Shown one piece after another: positions 21,171-31,512 of a stretch of 64,000 nt of DNA; position 1 is the stretch's first letter, and every line of letters begins with the position of its first letter. A model generated the notes under the pieces. The model ran no database searches. It worked only from the letters and a program-made list of their open reading frames with translations, and had not been told where the DNA came from. This DNA is from Erpobdella octoculata. Lineage: Eukaryota > Annelida > Clitellata > Hirudinida > Erpobdellidae. The stretch lies in assembly GCA_963978895.1 (NCBI GenBank), contig OZ022245.1:22498968-22562967 (forward strand). Reading direction: 5' to 3'. The translations under genes were made by a program, and so were the position numbers.

Positions 21171-21980
21171 CGTCCATCCATTGTTTAGTGGCTTCAATGT
21201 AGTCTGTTGTTATAAGCTATTTATCAGATACTATAGTGGGCTAATCTTGCCATTGCTTAAAAAATAATTAAAAAATTATTTAAGTGAAAAAACAATTCTT
21301 ATCTGACTTTACTTGCTTAAATATAAATTGAAAGGAGTTCTGTAGTTTGCTCAAAACATTTCTTTTCACAGTCTTCTTCAATCTTCCACTTATACTTAGT
21401 GGTTTCCGAAGCTTATTTGACCGAGGGCCACTTAAAAAAATTCTTTTTATACTTTCATATTTCAACAATAATGTCTTTAAAATAGCTTCAATTCCCCGAC
21501 GGGGAGGTCTTTTTGTCAACAAATTTAGATTTGATATCGAAACGCGTATGTCTCGTAATAAAATTCTGAATACGTCTATGTTTAATTGTTTTGCTACATG
21601 TGATACGTTGCAGAGAGTTTGGATTGGAAAATTTGAAAAAGTTGCCAAATGGATCTCTTCCTGCAAGTGGAAAGTTTTATTTGAGAGCGTGTGTCAAAAA
21701 TAATTTAATATCGCGATTCATTTATGCACTTCCATTTTTAACTTAAACTAAAAAAATTATTCGCTATAAGCAGATAACGCCTACCACCTTTGTACATATT
21801 TAACTAAAAATTAATTTTTCAAACAAAAGTTTTCTAAGAAAGGGACTTTGCGCTACGGAGTATTTGACAATTTTGTCTGCCTGTCTATAAAAATTTTGTC
21901 TATTTGTATTTTTTATTTATGAATTAGTTTTGTTTTGTCACACTAAAATAATACAAACGATAAAAAACCAAAAGATATAG
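21171..21980 (+). repeat. Duplicated block D2, copy 1 (partner 51166-52049 and 54716-54770)
   Basis: Starts CGTCCATCCATTGTTTAGTGG. It matches the partner with few changes. Two large differences exist: this copy lacks most of the tRNA-Asp present at 51542, and it lacks the Helitron that splits the partner. The short open frames on either strand have no recognisable domain. Confidence 0.85.
21487..21506 (+). pseudogene. tRNA-Asp 3' remnant left by deletion
   Basis: TTCAATTCCCCGACGGGGAG is the last 20 nt of tRNA-Asp. The partner block at 51478-51613 keeps the whole gene plus about 65 bp of upstream sequence, so a deletion of roughly 115 bp removed the rest here. Confidence 0.85.
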
Positions 21981-22879
21981 TCTGGTAGATTTAGCTTTTG
22001 GTTCGGAAATGTTAATAGACAAGCCAAAAAGTACATTAAACTATAGTACTTGTTATAACTAAGAGCTGGAAAGAGATACCAGACACAGATCGGTCCCTAA
22101 AAAAAGTTATTAGCAAAAGAAGTTCCTCAAAACTCGCGAATCTGTTTATTAACGCCAACCAATCAAAAGCCAGCTTTTTCTATTTCTGCGTAAAAAGTGA
22201 CGCTTAATTTACAAATTATCTCCACGAAATTTAAACTTCTTACACTCAAATGCTTATAAAACAGTTTAGTTTTTTATTTCTATATTTTTTTTAACAAAAC
22301 TTTTATTTTTTGTTTGCTTATGGAGCTGCCCGAAGAATGTTGTTGATTATCAAATGCTTAAACTAGTTTAACTCCTGTATAAACGATTATGTACACTCAA
22401 CCAGTCTACGTTTTCGAAATTTTCCAGTAATTAAGAAGCAATGCAACCTGAAAACACAACCTTATTTGAAAATAGCTGAAGGGGGTGTCGGTTATGGGAA
22501 TCGTACCACTTTTAAAGGAAGACCATGCTCAAACATCTTAAGGACAAGAAATTTATCAAACACTAGTTCTTAAAATAACATAAATTTGAATTCTAAAAAC
22601 AAAGTATAAGTTTCAACTTATTAAATAATTATAATAATAACTGTTATCTAGCTTCAAAAATTATTATATTGAGCACAATTCAGTCGAGCCGAAGAGTCAG
22701 ATCTTCATCCACGACTTTACTTCTTGTGTCCACCACACATATCAAAAGTGCTGTAGACAGAAGGTTCGGGGTTGCCAGACTGAGAATGTTTTGCCAGCTG
22801 CTGTTACATTGGCTGTGACACTTCAGTGTTTCCGAAAAGACATTCTAAACACTAAACACTGACTAACACCACTTTAAAC
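21981..22879. other. Non-coding DNA
   Basis: No gene recognised between the D2 block and the LTR retrotransposon. Confidence 0.45.
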
Positions 22880-23050
22880 TGTTGTGTCTTTCAGAAAACT
22901 TTATTCTTTCTAAACACAATATAAATAACAAGAAACATGTAATGTAAATACCGCGCAACTCGCAAAACACTAAACAGAACTTTCTCGCAACAACTCGGTA
23001 GCTAGCTTGGAAGGCGCACCTGACTACACCTGGAGTGTCTCGTCACAACA
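22880..23050 (-). repeat. 3' LTR (171 bp)
   Basis: TG...CA bounded. Differs from the other LTR at three single bases. AATATAAATAACAAG on the plus strand lies in its centre. Confidence 0.95.
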
Positions 23051-23126
23051 CCTTCCCACAAGCTTTTGAGTCTTTTCAAAAGCGAAAACTAAATGTAAAA
23101 ATGTCTTCCAACGAAAAAAAATCGTG

Positions 23127-23603
23127 TCAAAATCTTAAATTCTTCAATCGCAGGCGCTCCAAACGTCGTGGTCCGGTTTCAACTGAAGTATTCGCTTGCG
23201 TTGCTGATCTTGTCAGATCCGTCGGTAGAATTTCTCCTGGTACGGTTGTCGCACTGGATGGAGAACTCATTGGCAAACTGGTCGCTTGATTTCCTGTTGA
23301 CACGGTTGCCGGACTTTTCGTCGTGATTGGACTCTTCGTTGACGTGGTCGCTGGACTCTTCGTTGACGTGGTCGCTGGACTCCTCGTTGACGTGGTCGCT
23401 GGACTCTTCGTTGACGTGGTCGCTGGACTCTTCGTTGACGTGGTGTCAAATGCGTCGTCTCCAAAACTCGATGATGTAGAGTAACGTGTAACATAACGTG
23501 GGCGGAGTTGTTCCACATGGCGTTTCCAAATCGACCCATTTGAGCACAATCGTACTTGGATGTTTCGTGCTCCTAATATTTTTAGACGATTGCAGGAATC
23601 CAT
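23127..23603 (-). CDS. Integrase C-terminal tail of the LTR element, in a shifted frame
   Basis: This frame overlaps the end of the main Gag-Pol frame by about 20 bases and is offset by -1. It begins with a segment containing LGARNIQVRL and WKRHVEQLRPRY, the usual tail of mag/Ty3 integrases that follows the PRWIPA(I/V)V motif ending the main frame. After it comes a Ser/Thr/Pro-rich section with KSPATTST repeats (about residues 54-105). Either a one-base deletion or -1 recoding at CGTCTAAAAATA separates it from the main frame. It is not an independent gene or an envelope protein. Confidence 0.75.
   Translation of the reverse strand: MDSCNRLKILGARNIQVRLCSNGSIWKRHVEQLRPRYVTRYSTSSSFGDDAFDTTSTKSPATTSTKSPATTSTRSPATTSTKSPATTSTKSPITTKSPATVSTGNQATSLPMSSPSSATTVPGEILPTDLTRSATQANTSVETGPRRLERLRLKNLRF
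23329..23443 (-). repeat. 24-bp coding minisatellite, 4.8 units
   Basis: Period-24 repeat (plus strand GGACTCTTCGTTGACGTGGT plus CGCT), which encodes KSPATTST on the minus strand. Each unit has at most one or two changes. It lies inside the integrase-tail frame. Confidence 0.9.
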
Positions 23604-26600
23604 CTTGGTTGTTTACCCTGCCTGGGACCACAGTGAAGAGCGTAACAAAAATCTCCAATTTTGTACTTGTGTTGTATTTGGAAAGATTCTTTGTTTGTTC
23701 TTTGACTTCGTTTATCCTGCATCTCTCGAGCAAGGCAAAGAGGACATGGCAAAAGAGAATCTAATTTGCTTCTGATTTGTCGTCCATTCAAGAGTTCACT
23801 TGGGGAAAATCCAGATTCCAAGGGCGTTCTCCGATATTGCAAAAGAAAATCTTGCAAAGCTCTTCGGAGAGGATGTGCAGACTTCGTGAGTGATTTTTTA
23901 AAAGTTTGTATCAATCGCTCATCTGCCCCGTTGGTTGCAGGATGATAAGGAGCTCCAGAAAGATGAATGATGCCTCTTTCTTTGCACCAATTCTGAAATT
24001 CTTCAGAAGTAAAGGTTGGAGCATTATCAGTCACCAAAGTGTGTGGGAAACCAAAATGTGCGAAATCTTCATCCAAAAACTGAGTTGTTGTTTTTGCTGT
24101 TATGGAACTTGTCGGATGTATACACGGGTATTTCGAATATGCATCTACTATAACCAGCCAATTGGTTCCAAAAAAATTTATGGCGTGATCCAGATGCACT
24201 CTGTCCCAAGGCTTTTCAGGAATCATCCACGGGTGATTCATCATCTTTGGGGGCTTGTTTTGCTGTTCAGCACAAGAGCTACATGAACGACTTAAATTTT
24301 CAATATCGTTGTCAATTCGAGGCCAATAAACTATAGTTCTTTGCTTTCCGAAGTGTCCTGTATGTAATAATTCTAAAATCTTGCCGCGTAATTTCTTTGG
24401 TATCACGATTCTTGCTCCAAAGAGTAGACAACCACTTTCTGTTGAAAGAGAATCAGAAAGTTTCTCATACAGTTTTAATTCCGGTTGCATGATTCTGTGA
24501 GGCCAGCCGTCTCTCACAAATCGTATCACTGTAGAGATAACAGGATCATTACTTGACTCTTTTGATAACAGTCTGGAATCGGACATTTGTTGGCTGATTG
24601 TGTTAATAACGCAAACTGTTGAAACATCTGCATCTTCTTCTGTCGAGTCAAATTCTCCGTCTTCGCACGCTGGTAGGCGACTGAGAGCGTCTGCATTTCC
24701 GTGTTCTCCGGTTTTTCGATATTCAATTGAGTAGTTGTACTGGCTCAATGTCAGGGCCCATCTTGCTAGACGATTTGCTGCCAGGACCGGAGTTCTTTTT
24801 GACGGACCAAACAATGCGAGGAGTGGTTTATGATCTGTCACCAGGATGAATCTACGCCCGTACAAGAATTGATGAAATTTCTGCAGACCAAAAATGATAG
24901 AAAGTGCTTCTTTTTGAATCTGGCTGTAGCGTCGTTGTGTGTCTGTCAATGTTTTAGACACGTTGTAAAGAGGACGTTCAGAACCATCGCCATATCTGTG
25001 GAACAACACTGCTCCAATTCCTACTTCCGACGCATCGCATGACATTCCTAAGGAAGCCGTAGGATCGAAATGAGCTAGACTAACTTCATTCGCAAGAATA
25101 TCTTTAAGATGTTGAAACACTGCATTTTTTTTGACGCCCCATTGCCATAGTGTGTTTTTCTTTGTGAGACGATTTAACGGTTCGGTTAAGGTCGAAAGGT
25201 TCTTGATGAACCTTCCGTAGAACTGTACCGATCCCAGAAACGATCGCAGAGAAGAAACGTTTGTTGGCGGTGGCGTCTTCGTCACTGCATCTACTCGTTT
25301 TCCTTTTTCTATACCGTTTCTGGTGAGTCGATGTCCCAAGTATTCCACTGACGGTTGAGCAAAAACGCATTTCCTTTGATTGCACTTTAAACCTCTTTCT
25401 TGTAAACGTTGAAAAAGATTCCGTAGGTTTCTCAGATGCTCGTTAGCTGTGGTTCCACTCACTAGAATGTCGTCTAAATACACCGCTACTCCTGGTAGAT
25501 CACACGTTAATTTGTCCATTATTTCTTGAAAATAACCTGGAGCTGAAGTGATGCCAAAAGGTAGACGTGTTTGTAGAAGTACACCTTTGTGCGTGCTCAA
25601 CGCTAGTCTTCTTTGACTTTCTGGTGCCAGTTTAATCTGGAGGTATGCATCTGCGAGATCGATCTTACTGAAGCAAAAACTTCCTCCTAGTTTTCTCATC
25701 AGATTTTCTGGAAGTGGCATTGGGTAACGATGTGTTTCAAGTTGAGAGTTGATCGTTACCGAGTAGTCTCCACAGATTCTTAGTCCTGCCTTTTTCTGAT
25801 TCGGTTGAATCCGTTTTCTGACTGGAACTACCGGGGTTCCATAATGATTGAACTGAACTGGAATCCATATACCTTTTCTAATTCCTGCATCATACACACT
25901 GTTCAATTCTTCCAGGATAGCAAACGGTACTGTCCGGGGCTTGCAGAAAATCGGTTCCGAATCTGGTTTGAACTTTATTTCTAGTTCGACATCTTTAAGA
26001 CACCCCAGTTGTGGATCGAACAATTCGCTGTATTCAGAGCACAAGAGTTGACATTCATTTTGAAGGTGGTTTTCTGTTGTTTCCGTTATAACTTGAACGG
26101 AACTGAAGTTCTTTGACAGCAATGCGGTGACGTCAATCTTCATATCACGTATCGCCTCAAATCCCAGTAGGTTGAGATCATGTGTTTTTGTGACATTGAA
26201 CCACACTCTTCTTTGGATGTCAGAGTTTTTCAATTTTACTTCTGTTTCAAATGTGCCCATTGTTGGGATGTCATCTCCCGTTGCTGAACAATATCTTTTA
26301 TCATTCAGCTGCAACTTCGGTTTCCCAAGTTTGATCCATGCAGCTCGTGAACAAAAGTTGTCTCTGGAACCACTATCAATGAGAAAACTGAAGGGTTGAC
26401 TGTTGAGAGTCAACTGTTGCAACAAAGGATTTCGTCCTTTCATGGTGAACACGTGTTCTTTCACGAATTCATCTTTTGCAAATATACACTGAACTTGTCT
26501 TTTCTTTTTTAGACTAACAGCTTGCAGATGTCCTTTCTTTTGACAGAAATTGCATATGTAGTTTGCAAAACGACATTCATTTAAAGTGTGGTTGTTCTTA

Positions 26601-27430
26601 CCGCAACGTCGACACTTTTCTTTAGGAGCATTTGACGTTTTATCAGTTGCGTGCTGCTGATGATATTCCGTATGTTTCTTCTGCTTTCTTCGATCAACTT
26701 TGAATACCTGAGACGTTCTCTCAGGTGATGGGGCTTTTTCGCAAACGGTTTCTTTTGCAACTTGAGCTGCATCTTCGGTTTCGCATGCTATCTCTATTGC
26801 TCTTGCAAAAGATAACTCATCGTCATTTATGCGGAACAGAGCTCGGAGGACTGCTTCATTGTTGACGGAACAGATGAATCTGGTCCTCATTGCTTCGTCT
26901 TGTGGATTCTCGATGGAAGCGAAATCACAAGTTGTCGCTGCTTGACGAATTCTTGCCGCCAACTGGTTGATGGTTTCACCTGGTTCTCGTTTCATTCCGG
27001 TCCAGAATTTGTACCTTTCTCGGACGACAAACTTTGATGGGTTAAATTGATTTCCCATAAACATTTCGATTTCTTTTATCGTTAAGTCATTCGCTTTCTT
27101 TGGCGGTGTTTGCTGACTTGCTAACGTATCAAGAAACTTGTATGTTGACGAAGTTTGATTAGTCAAGAAAACTTGAGGTATTTTTCGACCAGGAACCGAA
27201 TGAGCACCAGTGAAAGTTTCAAACCTTGCCCAGTAATCTTTCCATAATTCTTTCAAAGGGTCGAAAGCTTCAAAACTGGGAATATTTGTTGCCGATGGTT
27301 GTAAACTCAAAATCAACCTTTCCATTTGTTTTATGTGTTCTGCTCGTTCTTTTTCGCGAAGTCTTTCTTGTTCTGAGCGATATCTCTCTTGCTCAGCGAA
27401 CAATTTAATTAATTTATCAACTTCAGACAT
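23582..27430 (-). CDS. Gag-Pol polyprotein of a Ty3/mag-type retrotransposon
   Basis: 1282 residues from an ATG just after the primer-binding site. A Gag-like N-terminus with a coiled-coil-prone start leads to zinc knuckles near residue 272. The first, CRRCGKNNHTLNEC, is a complete CX2CX4HX4C; the second has Ser where the last Cys should be. Protease active site LIDSG is near 348. RT has LPFGITSAPGYF and the catalytic YLDD near 650. RNase H has SCDASEVGIGAVL near 796 and TDHKPLLALF. Integrase has a zinc-binding H-H-C-C around 1020-1060 and the DDE triad in VDAYSKY, TDNAPTF and ADERLIQTF (about 1094, 1131, 1167). It makes and integrates a cDNA copy of the element. It stops at WIPAIV, and the usual integrase tail lies in another frame (23127-23603). 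The domain order protease-RT-RNase H-integrase is Ty3/gypsy, not copia. Confidence 0.93.
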   Translation of the reverse strand: MSEVDKLIKLFAEQERYRSEQERLREKERAEHIKQMERLILSLQPSATNIPSFEAFDPLKELWKDYWARFETFTGAHSVPGRKIPQVFLTNQTSSTYKFLDTLASQQTPPKKANDLTIKEIEMFMGNQFNPSKFVVRERYKFWTGMKREPGETINQLAARIRQAATTCDFASIENPQDEAMRTRFICSVNNEAVLRALFRINDDELSFARAIEIACETEDAAQVAKETVCEKAPSPERTSQVFKVDRRKQKKHTEYHQQHATDKTSNAPKEKCRRCGKNNHTLNECRFANYICNFCQKKGHLQAVSLKKKRQVQCIFAKDEFVKEHVFTMKGRNPLLQQLTLNSQPFSFLIDSGSRDNFCSRAAWIKLGKPKLQLNDKRYCSATGDDIPTMGTFETEVKLKNSDIQRRVWFNVTKTHDLNLLGFEAIRDMKIDVTALLSKNFSSVQVITETTENHLQNECQLLCSEYSELFDPQLGCLKDVELEIKFKPDSEPIFCKPRTVPFAILEELNSVYDAGIRKGIWIPVQFNHYGTPVVPVRKRIQPNQKKAGLRICGDYSVTINSQLETHRYPMPLPENLMRKLGGSFCFSKIDLADAYLQIKLAPESQRRLALSTHKGVLLQTRLPFGITSAPGYFQEIMDKLTCDLPGVAVYLDDILVSGTTANEHLRNLRNLFQRLQERGLKCNQRKCVFAQPSVEYLGHRLTRNGIEKGKRVDAVTKTPPPTNVSSLRSFLGSVQFYGRFIKNLSTLTEPLNRLTKKNTLWQWGVKKNAVFQHLKDILANEVSLAHFDPTASLGMSCDASEVGIGAVLFHRYGDGSERPLYNVSKTLTDTQRRYSQIQKEALSIIFGLQKFHQFLYGRRFILVTDHKPLLALFGPSKRTPVLAANRLARWALTLSQYNYSIEYRKTGEHGNADALSRLPACEDGEFDSTEEDADVSTVCVINTISQQMSDSRLLSKESSNDPVISTVIRFVRDGWPHRIMQPELKLYEKLSDSLSTESGCLLFGARIVIPKKLRGKILELLHTGHFGKQRTIVYWPRIDNDIENLSRSCSSCAEQQNKPPKMMNHPWMIPEKPWDRVHLDHAINFFGTNWLVIVDAYSKYPCIHPTSSITAKTTTQFLDEDFAHFGFPHTLVTDNAPTFTSEEFQNWCKERGIIHLSGAPYHPATNGADERLIQTFKKSLTKSAHPLRRALQDFLLQYRRTPLESGFSPSELLNGRQIRSKLDSLLPCPLCLAREMQDKRSQRTNKESFQIQHKYKIGDFCYALHCGPRQGKQPRWIPAIV

Positions 27431-27445
27431 GTCGACTGCGCCAGT

Positions 27446-27550
27446 TGTTGTGTCTTTCAGAAAACTTTATTCTTTCTAAACACAATATAAATAACAAGAA
27501 ACATGTAATGTAAATACCGCGCAACTCGCAAAACTGTCGACTGCGCCAGT
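27446..27550 (-). repeat. Tandem duplication of LTR edge plus primer-binding site (105 bp)
   Basis: 27446-27534 repeats 89 bp of the LTR next to the interior, and 27535-27550 repeats the 16 bp carrying the primer-binding site. The element thus has two primer-binding sites, 27431-27443 and 27536-27548, both reading GTCGACTGCGCCA on the plus strand. Confidence 0.9.
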
Positions 27551-27721
27551 TGTTGTGTCTTTCAGAAAACTTTATTCTTTCTAAACACAATATAAATAAC
27601 AAGAAACATGTAATGTAAATACCGCGCAACTCGAAAAACACTAAACAGAACATTCTCGCAACAACTCGGTAGCTAGCTTGGAAGGCGCATCTGACTACAC
27701 CTGGAGTGTCTCGTCACAACA
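27551..27721 (-). repeat. 5' LTR (171 bp)
   Basis: Complete copy with TGTTGTG and CACAACA ends, immediately followed by TAAAC, the target duplication. It should hold the promoter of the element. Confidence 0.95.
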
Positions 27722-29450
27722 TAAACATTGTTAAATTTTAATTCAATTCAGAGACACTGTTAGCAACTTTTGTCATGCTGGCTGAAGTAAACTGGGAAGT
27801 GTAGATTATGAGGATTTTGTAGATAAATAATGCACATCATATCATAGTTAAATTATTTGCTGTTTATTATAACACACAAGCAAACAGTTTTGACATTGAG
27901 ACAATGCTTAGCAATATCCTCAGGTGCAGAAGAACGTCTTACAACAATAATAGACGTGTAACTGGAGGAGAGATACAAGAGCTATTTTAACAAGCATCAA
28001 AACCCTGCAGAAAAAAGAAGACATTTTCTCAAGAACTTGATAAGTTTCTATATATCACTTTAAATAAAAATGTAATAACTGCCCACATTGGCCAACTCTG
28101 ACATTTACACATATTTCACTATTATAGATATTATTTACGAGTCCACTAATATAAAGAGTTTATCTTAAACTTTGTCACAGCAACATTTACAAGCATATAC
28201 ATGTACCTTCAAAACTGTTTTAAGAGCATCAACTTTTTTGCCAATTTAAAGAATAAATACGTCCAAAAACAAAGACTGATTTTGGGCAAGCCTAATTAAA
28301 ATAGTATCTCATCGATTTTAACAGTTTCTTCATACAGGCCTCCACATATATCGCCCTAAAACATATCTACTTCAAGATTATCAGTATGAAGAGATTTATT
28401 ACAAACTTTACCATAGCAATGTTTACAGGCAGATACAATGTAGCTCATAATTAAAACATGAACAATTTTTAGAAGAGCATGGCCTTTTTTAATAATTCCA
28501 CATTTACAACTTATACAATAATAATTAGACTATCTGGGCTATCAGGTGCTGCCAATATATCAGTAATAATGAGACACAACTTAAAATCTATTTTTCCCAG
28601 CTCCATCTATCATTGTCTAAGAAATACTTCAATTTCATTTCCTGAAAATGAGTTCTCAAAACATGCAAACAGGCTGCATTTTCAGTTGAGGTAGCTTTCC
28701 AGGAATAATTTTTGAACTACTTAATCCACACAATAAAAAAATTTTCCAGTCAAATATAAACTTAGATCTTAAATTCTTTTTATTGGAGCTAGATCAGCTA
28801 GCTGCTAGAACTAAAACTAACACAAGGCTGGGACAGATTATTTTTCTTTGCTTTGTTATTTACTTATATATAAAAACATCCACATTTATAGAGTTTATAG
28901 AGTTAAACTGTCAATTAAAACTGTGTCTCCAATTACAATTGCAGAATTCAATAGAAAAGTTTTCCCATTTTGTTTTAATATTTAGATTATTTTTAGTTTT
29001 TCTTCAGTAGCAGATTTACACACAACGCACTCCATTGCGATATTAGTTACATTTAGGTTAAAAAATGTGCTAACTACAATACAAACTTACCATAACCAAA
29101 CTTAACAGATGTAATAACACGAATAAAAGAAAATAAAAAATACCAGAATGACAGACAAAAGACTGACTGAAGAGAAAACTATGTACAATGCTATACAAAC
29201 TATACAATTATACAACTATATAAATGAATAAGAATTAAAAAAACGCCGGTAAAAATCTAAGGTTTAAATAAAACGTTAAGATATTGAAACGCGATAAAAC
29301 CGGCAATGCAAAATGAATACAAAGACAACGCAAATAAAGCCTAGAAAACGAGACTTTATTGAATTCTTATTGGCTGAGCGAGTAAATATGTTACTGCGCG
29401 TAACGCGGCATTGTCTTACGTAATGAGACAAAAGAGTACGCCTAAAATCA
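27722..29450. other. Non-coding DNA
   Basis: AT-rich sequence with no supported gene. Two stretches near 28140-28230 and 28380-28460 resemble each other (AAACTTTGYCAYAGCAA and similar words about 240 bp apart), suggesting an old tandem repeat. Confidence 0.4.
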
Positions 29451-29789
29451 TTGACCAAACATATTATAGTTGAAACAGTCTGAAAATAAAAACGGCGATG
29501 CACGGGACATTGAAGATAATGTTAGTTTTCTATCTTCAACCATAATATCAGGTTCTCAACAATGACATTCTGAAGAGCTTTCAGGTAGGTATTTGTCAGC
29601 TTAGTTGACACAAATTTTAAAGCATTTTGTTTGAATAAAAACAGGCTGTTTTGGCAACCACGTAGCCAGTTAAACTTGTATTAGGGGGTCTCAGTACTTA
29701 CGAGCGAGCCTTTAAAAATAAATGAGAATTTTATAAATCTGTCAGTAAAGTTGAAATCTGTAAGATATGTCAGTGATGTTAAACAAGCA

Positions 29790-29861
29790 GGTTCTATGGT
29801 GTAACGGTTAGCATTTTGGACTTTGAATCCAGCGATCCGAGTTCAAATCTCGGTAGAGCCT
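29790..29861 (+). tRNA. tRNA-Gln(TTG)
   Basis: 72 nt: acceptor GGTTCTA/TAGAGCC with one T-G wobble, anticodon loop CTTTGAA (TTG), T arm GAGTTCAAATCTC. TTTT follows five bases downstream, then the tRNA-like module. Confidence 0.95.
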
Positions 29862-29870
29862 TAATTTTAA

Positions 29871-29953
29871 GGGCGCTGATGGTATTGCAGTAAAGCGTTT
29901 GCTTGTCGGCCTAAAAAAATGGCGGTTCGAATCTAACCCTGCTTTGCCAGCAT
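29871..29953 (+). repeat. tRNA-like module downstream of tRNA-Gln
   Basis: GGGCGCTGATGG, TTGCAGTAAAGCGTTTGC and a B-box-like GGTTCGAATCTAACCC. Its GCGCTGGT-type start can pair with ACCAGCGT in other copies, giving an acceptor-like stem. Confidence 0.6.
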
Positions 29954-30559
29954 TCTTAGGGGAATGGGAAGGCAGACACCATAAAGTAAAGTTGCTGAAT
30001 TGGTTCTAAAATACTCCCCGAATAACCAATCTGTACAACATTAAGTGCCTTTTTGTTTTTTTCTATTTGCACGCATTTGTGCTAAGAAATGTAAGAAAAA
30101 AGTTTGTCTATATGCTATTTATAATACCCAGTGTTTCTGATTTCTAAAGAGGTGTCCGAAAATGTTGTTTGATTAAAGATAATAATATTAATATTAATGC
30201 TAATCAGATAAGTTACAATGCTTACTGGTTTTCCATAAAATATTTTTCAAATTATTTGATAAACCATGTCAAGATTAGCACTCTGGTTTCCGGTAGATAT
30301 CACGACTTACGTCGGCTTTATTGCATTTTAGAGAATCATATAAAGAAAACAATCATTTAGTAAACTCTGCCTCACTAATTGCGAGCCAGTCTCATGTCTA
30401 GATAGAGGAGTAACTGTTAAAAAAGATCATATATGATCTACGACATGCAGTACTTAGGTACTTCCAGCAAACAATTATTTCAGTCTTAAAAAACATTTGG
30501 TGTGAAGGATTATAAACTATTAAAAAAAAGTTTAAAAAAACTAGGTTACAGAAGTTTGT

Positions 30560-30662
30560 AGTACTTAATAACGTGACATGGTCTGCACATTCCAAGCCAC
30601 CCGCAGGGCCCTCCGATTTTGGCCTGGAGAGGCTTGAACCCGTCCCAGCCTCCTAGTTGCGA
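30560..30662 (-). repeat. Possible tRNA-derived SINE fragment
   Basis: On the minus strand: GCGTCGCAACTAGGAGGCTG then GGTTCAAGCCTC, which resembles an anticodon-arm to B-box segment. No tail or A box could be confirmed. The same sequence recurs in D3 copy 2 near 56058-56160. Confidence 0.3.
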
Positions 30663-31512
30663 CGCTGTAAAGAACACTTTAAAAATCTTTTCTTGAGATT
30701 GCTGATTAAAAAATTAAAATTTAAAATTGTTTCCTTTAGTGTACTTATTAATTACTTAAAAAATAATTTTATTGGGCAAAGTGGGGGGCGATCGCCCCCA
30801 CCGCCCCCTTCCCTGGATTCGCCAATGCCCCCAGTTGGAATGTGGCAATTATGGTGACTAAGTTTGTAATCAAATATACCTTTAAAACATTTTTGGAAAA
30901 AATGAGGTATGCCAACTTTTCCCCTCTCTCTAGTCATTGACCATTTATGAAAATAAATTAAGTATTTTTTTTTAAATTTTGGTCCAATTACCCCCACCAG
31001 TCATTGACCATTTTTTGATAGAAATGAGATGCAAAAGCTCAGTAACCTATCATTAAAGGGTCCCACTAATGTTTTTGGGAGGGAGCCGCTTATGCCATAG
31101 CTATAATATTTGACTTGACGGCTTTAAATCATGAAAATGCAACTGGAAGTGTTACGACTGGAATTGCTTTTACATAACCAATGACATGGAACACTATAAT
31201 GTTTTACGTTTTTAAATTGCATGATATTGCATCAAACATAGACTTGTAGAGTCCTTGAATCCAGGATTAATTCTTTTGACCATACATTTGAACCTTCTGC
31301 GATGGACGAACTAGGTATTTTGTTATAAACTGTTTCGCTTTGTAGATATAACATTCAAACAATTTTCTGATACTCATTTTTGCTTGGCAGATAAACCAGA
31401 GTTTTTAAAAACATCAAAAGTCTTTCGTTTTAATGTTTTTTTTTATTTAGATCATCACTATCAATTATTATTTTTCTTATAACCAGTTATCTCTGACTAC
31501 AATTCGAAAAAA

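Larger units (their letters stand above)
22880..27721 (-). mobile_element. Full-length Ty3/mag-type LTR retrotransposon
   Basis: Bounded by 171-bp LTRs (22880-23050 and 27551-27721), each with TGTTGTG...CACAACA ends and only three differences between them. The flanks are a perfect 5-bp target duplication TAAAC (22875-22879, 27722-27726). A primer-binding site TGGCGCAGTCGAC follows the 5' LTR; its first 11 bases would pair with the 3' end of a serine tRNA, the primer type I associate with mag elements. A short purine tract (GTGGGAAGG on the minus strand) precedes the 3' LTR. The interior encodes Gag-Pol in one long frame, with protease, RT, RNase H and integrase in Ty3 order and no envelope frame. 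High LTR identity indicates recent insertion. Confidence 0.95.

Noticed and set aside
23127..23603. Possible envelope gene of the LTR element
   Set aside because: The start matches an integrase tail and there is no signal peptide or membrane segment, so the element is a plain retrotransposon.
30604..30827. Left end of the broken hAT transposon at the GGGGGGCGATCGCCCCC region
   Set aside because: CATTGGCGAATCCAGGG there is oriented so that its element would extend leftward, away from the hAT frame; no partner end was found.
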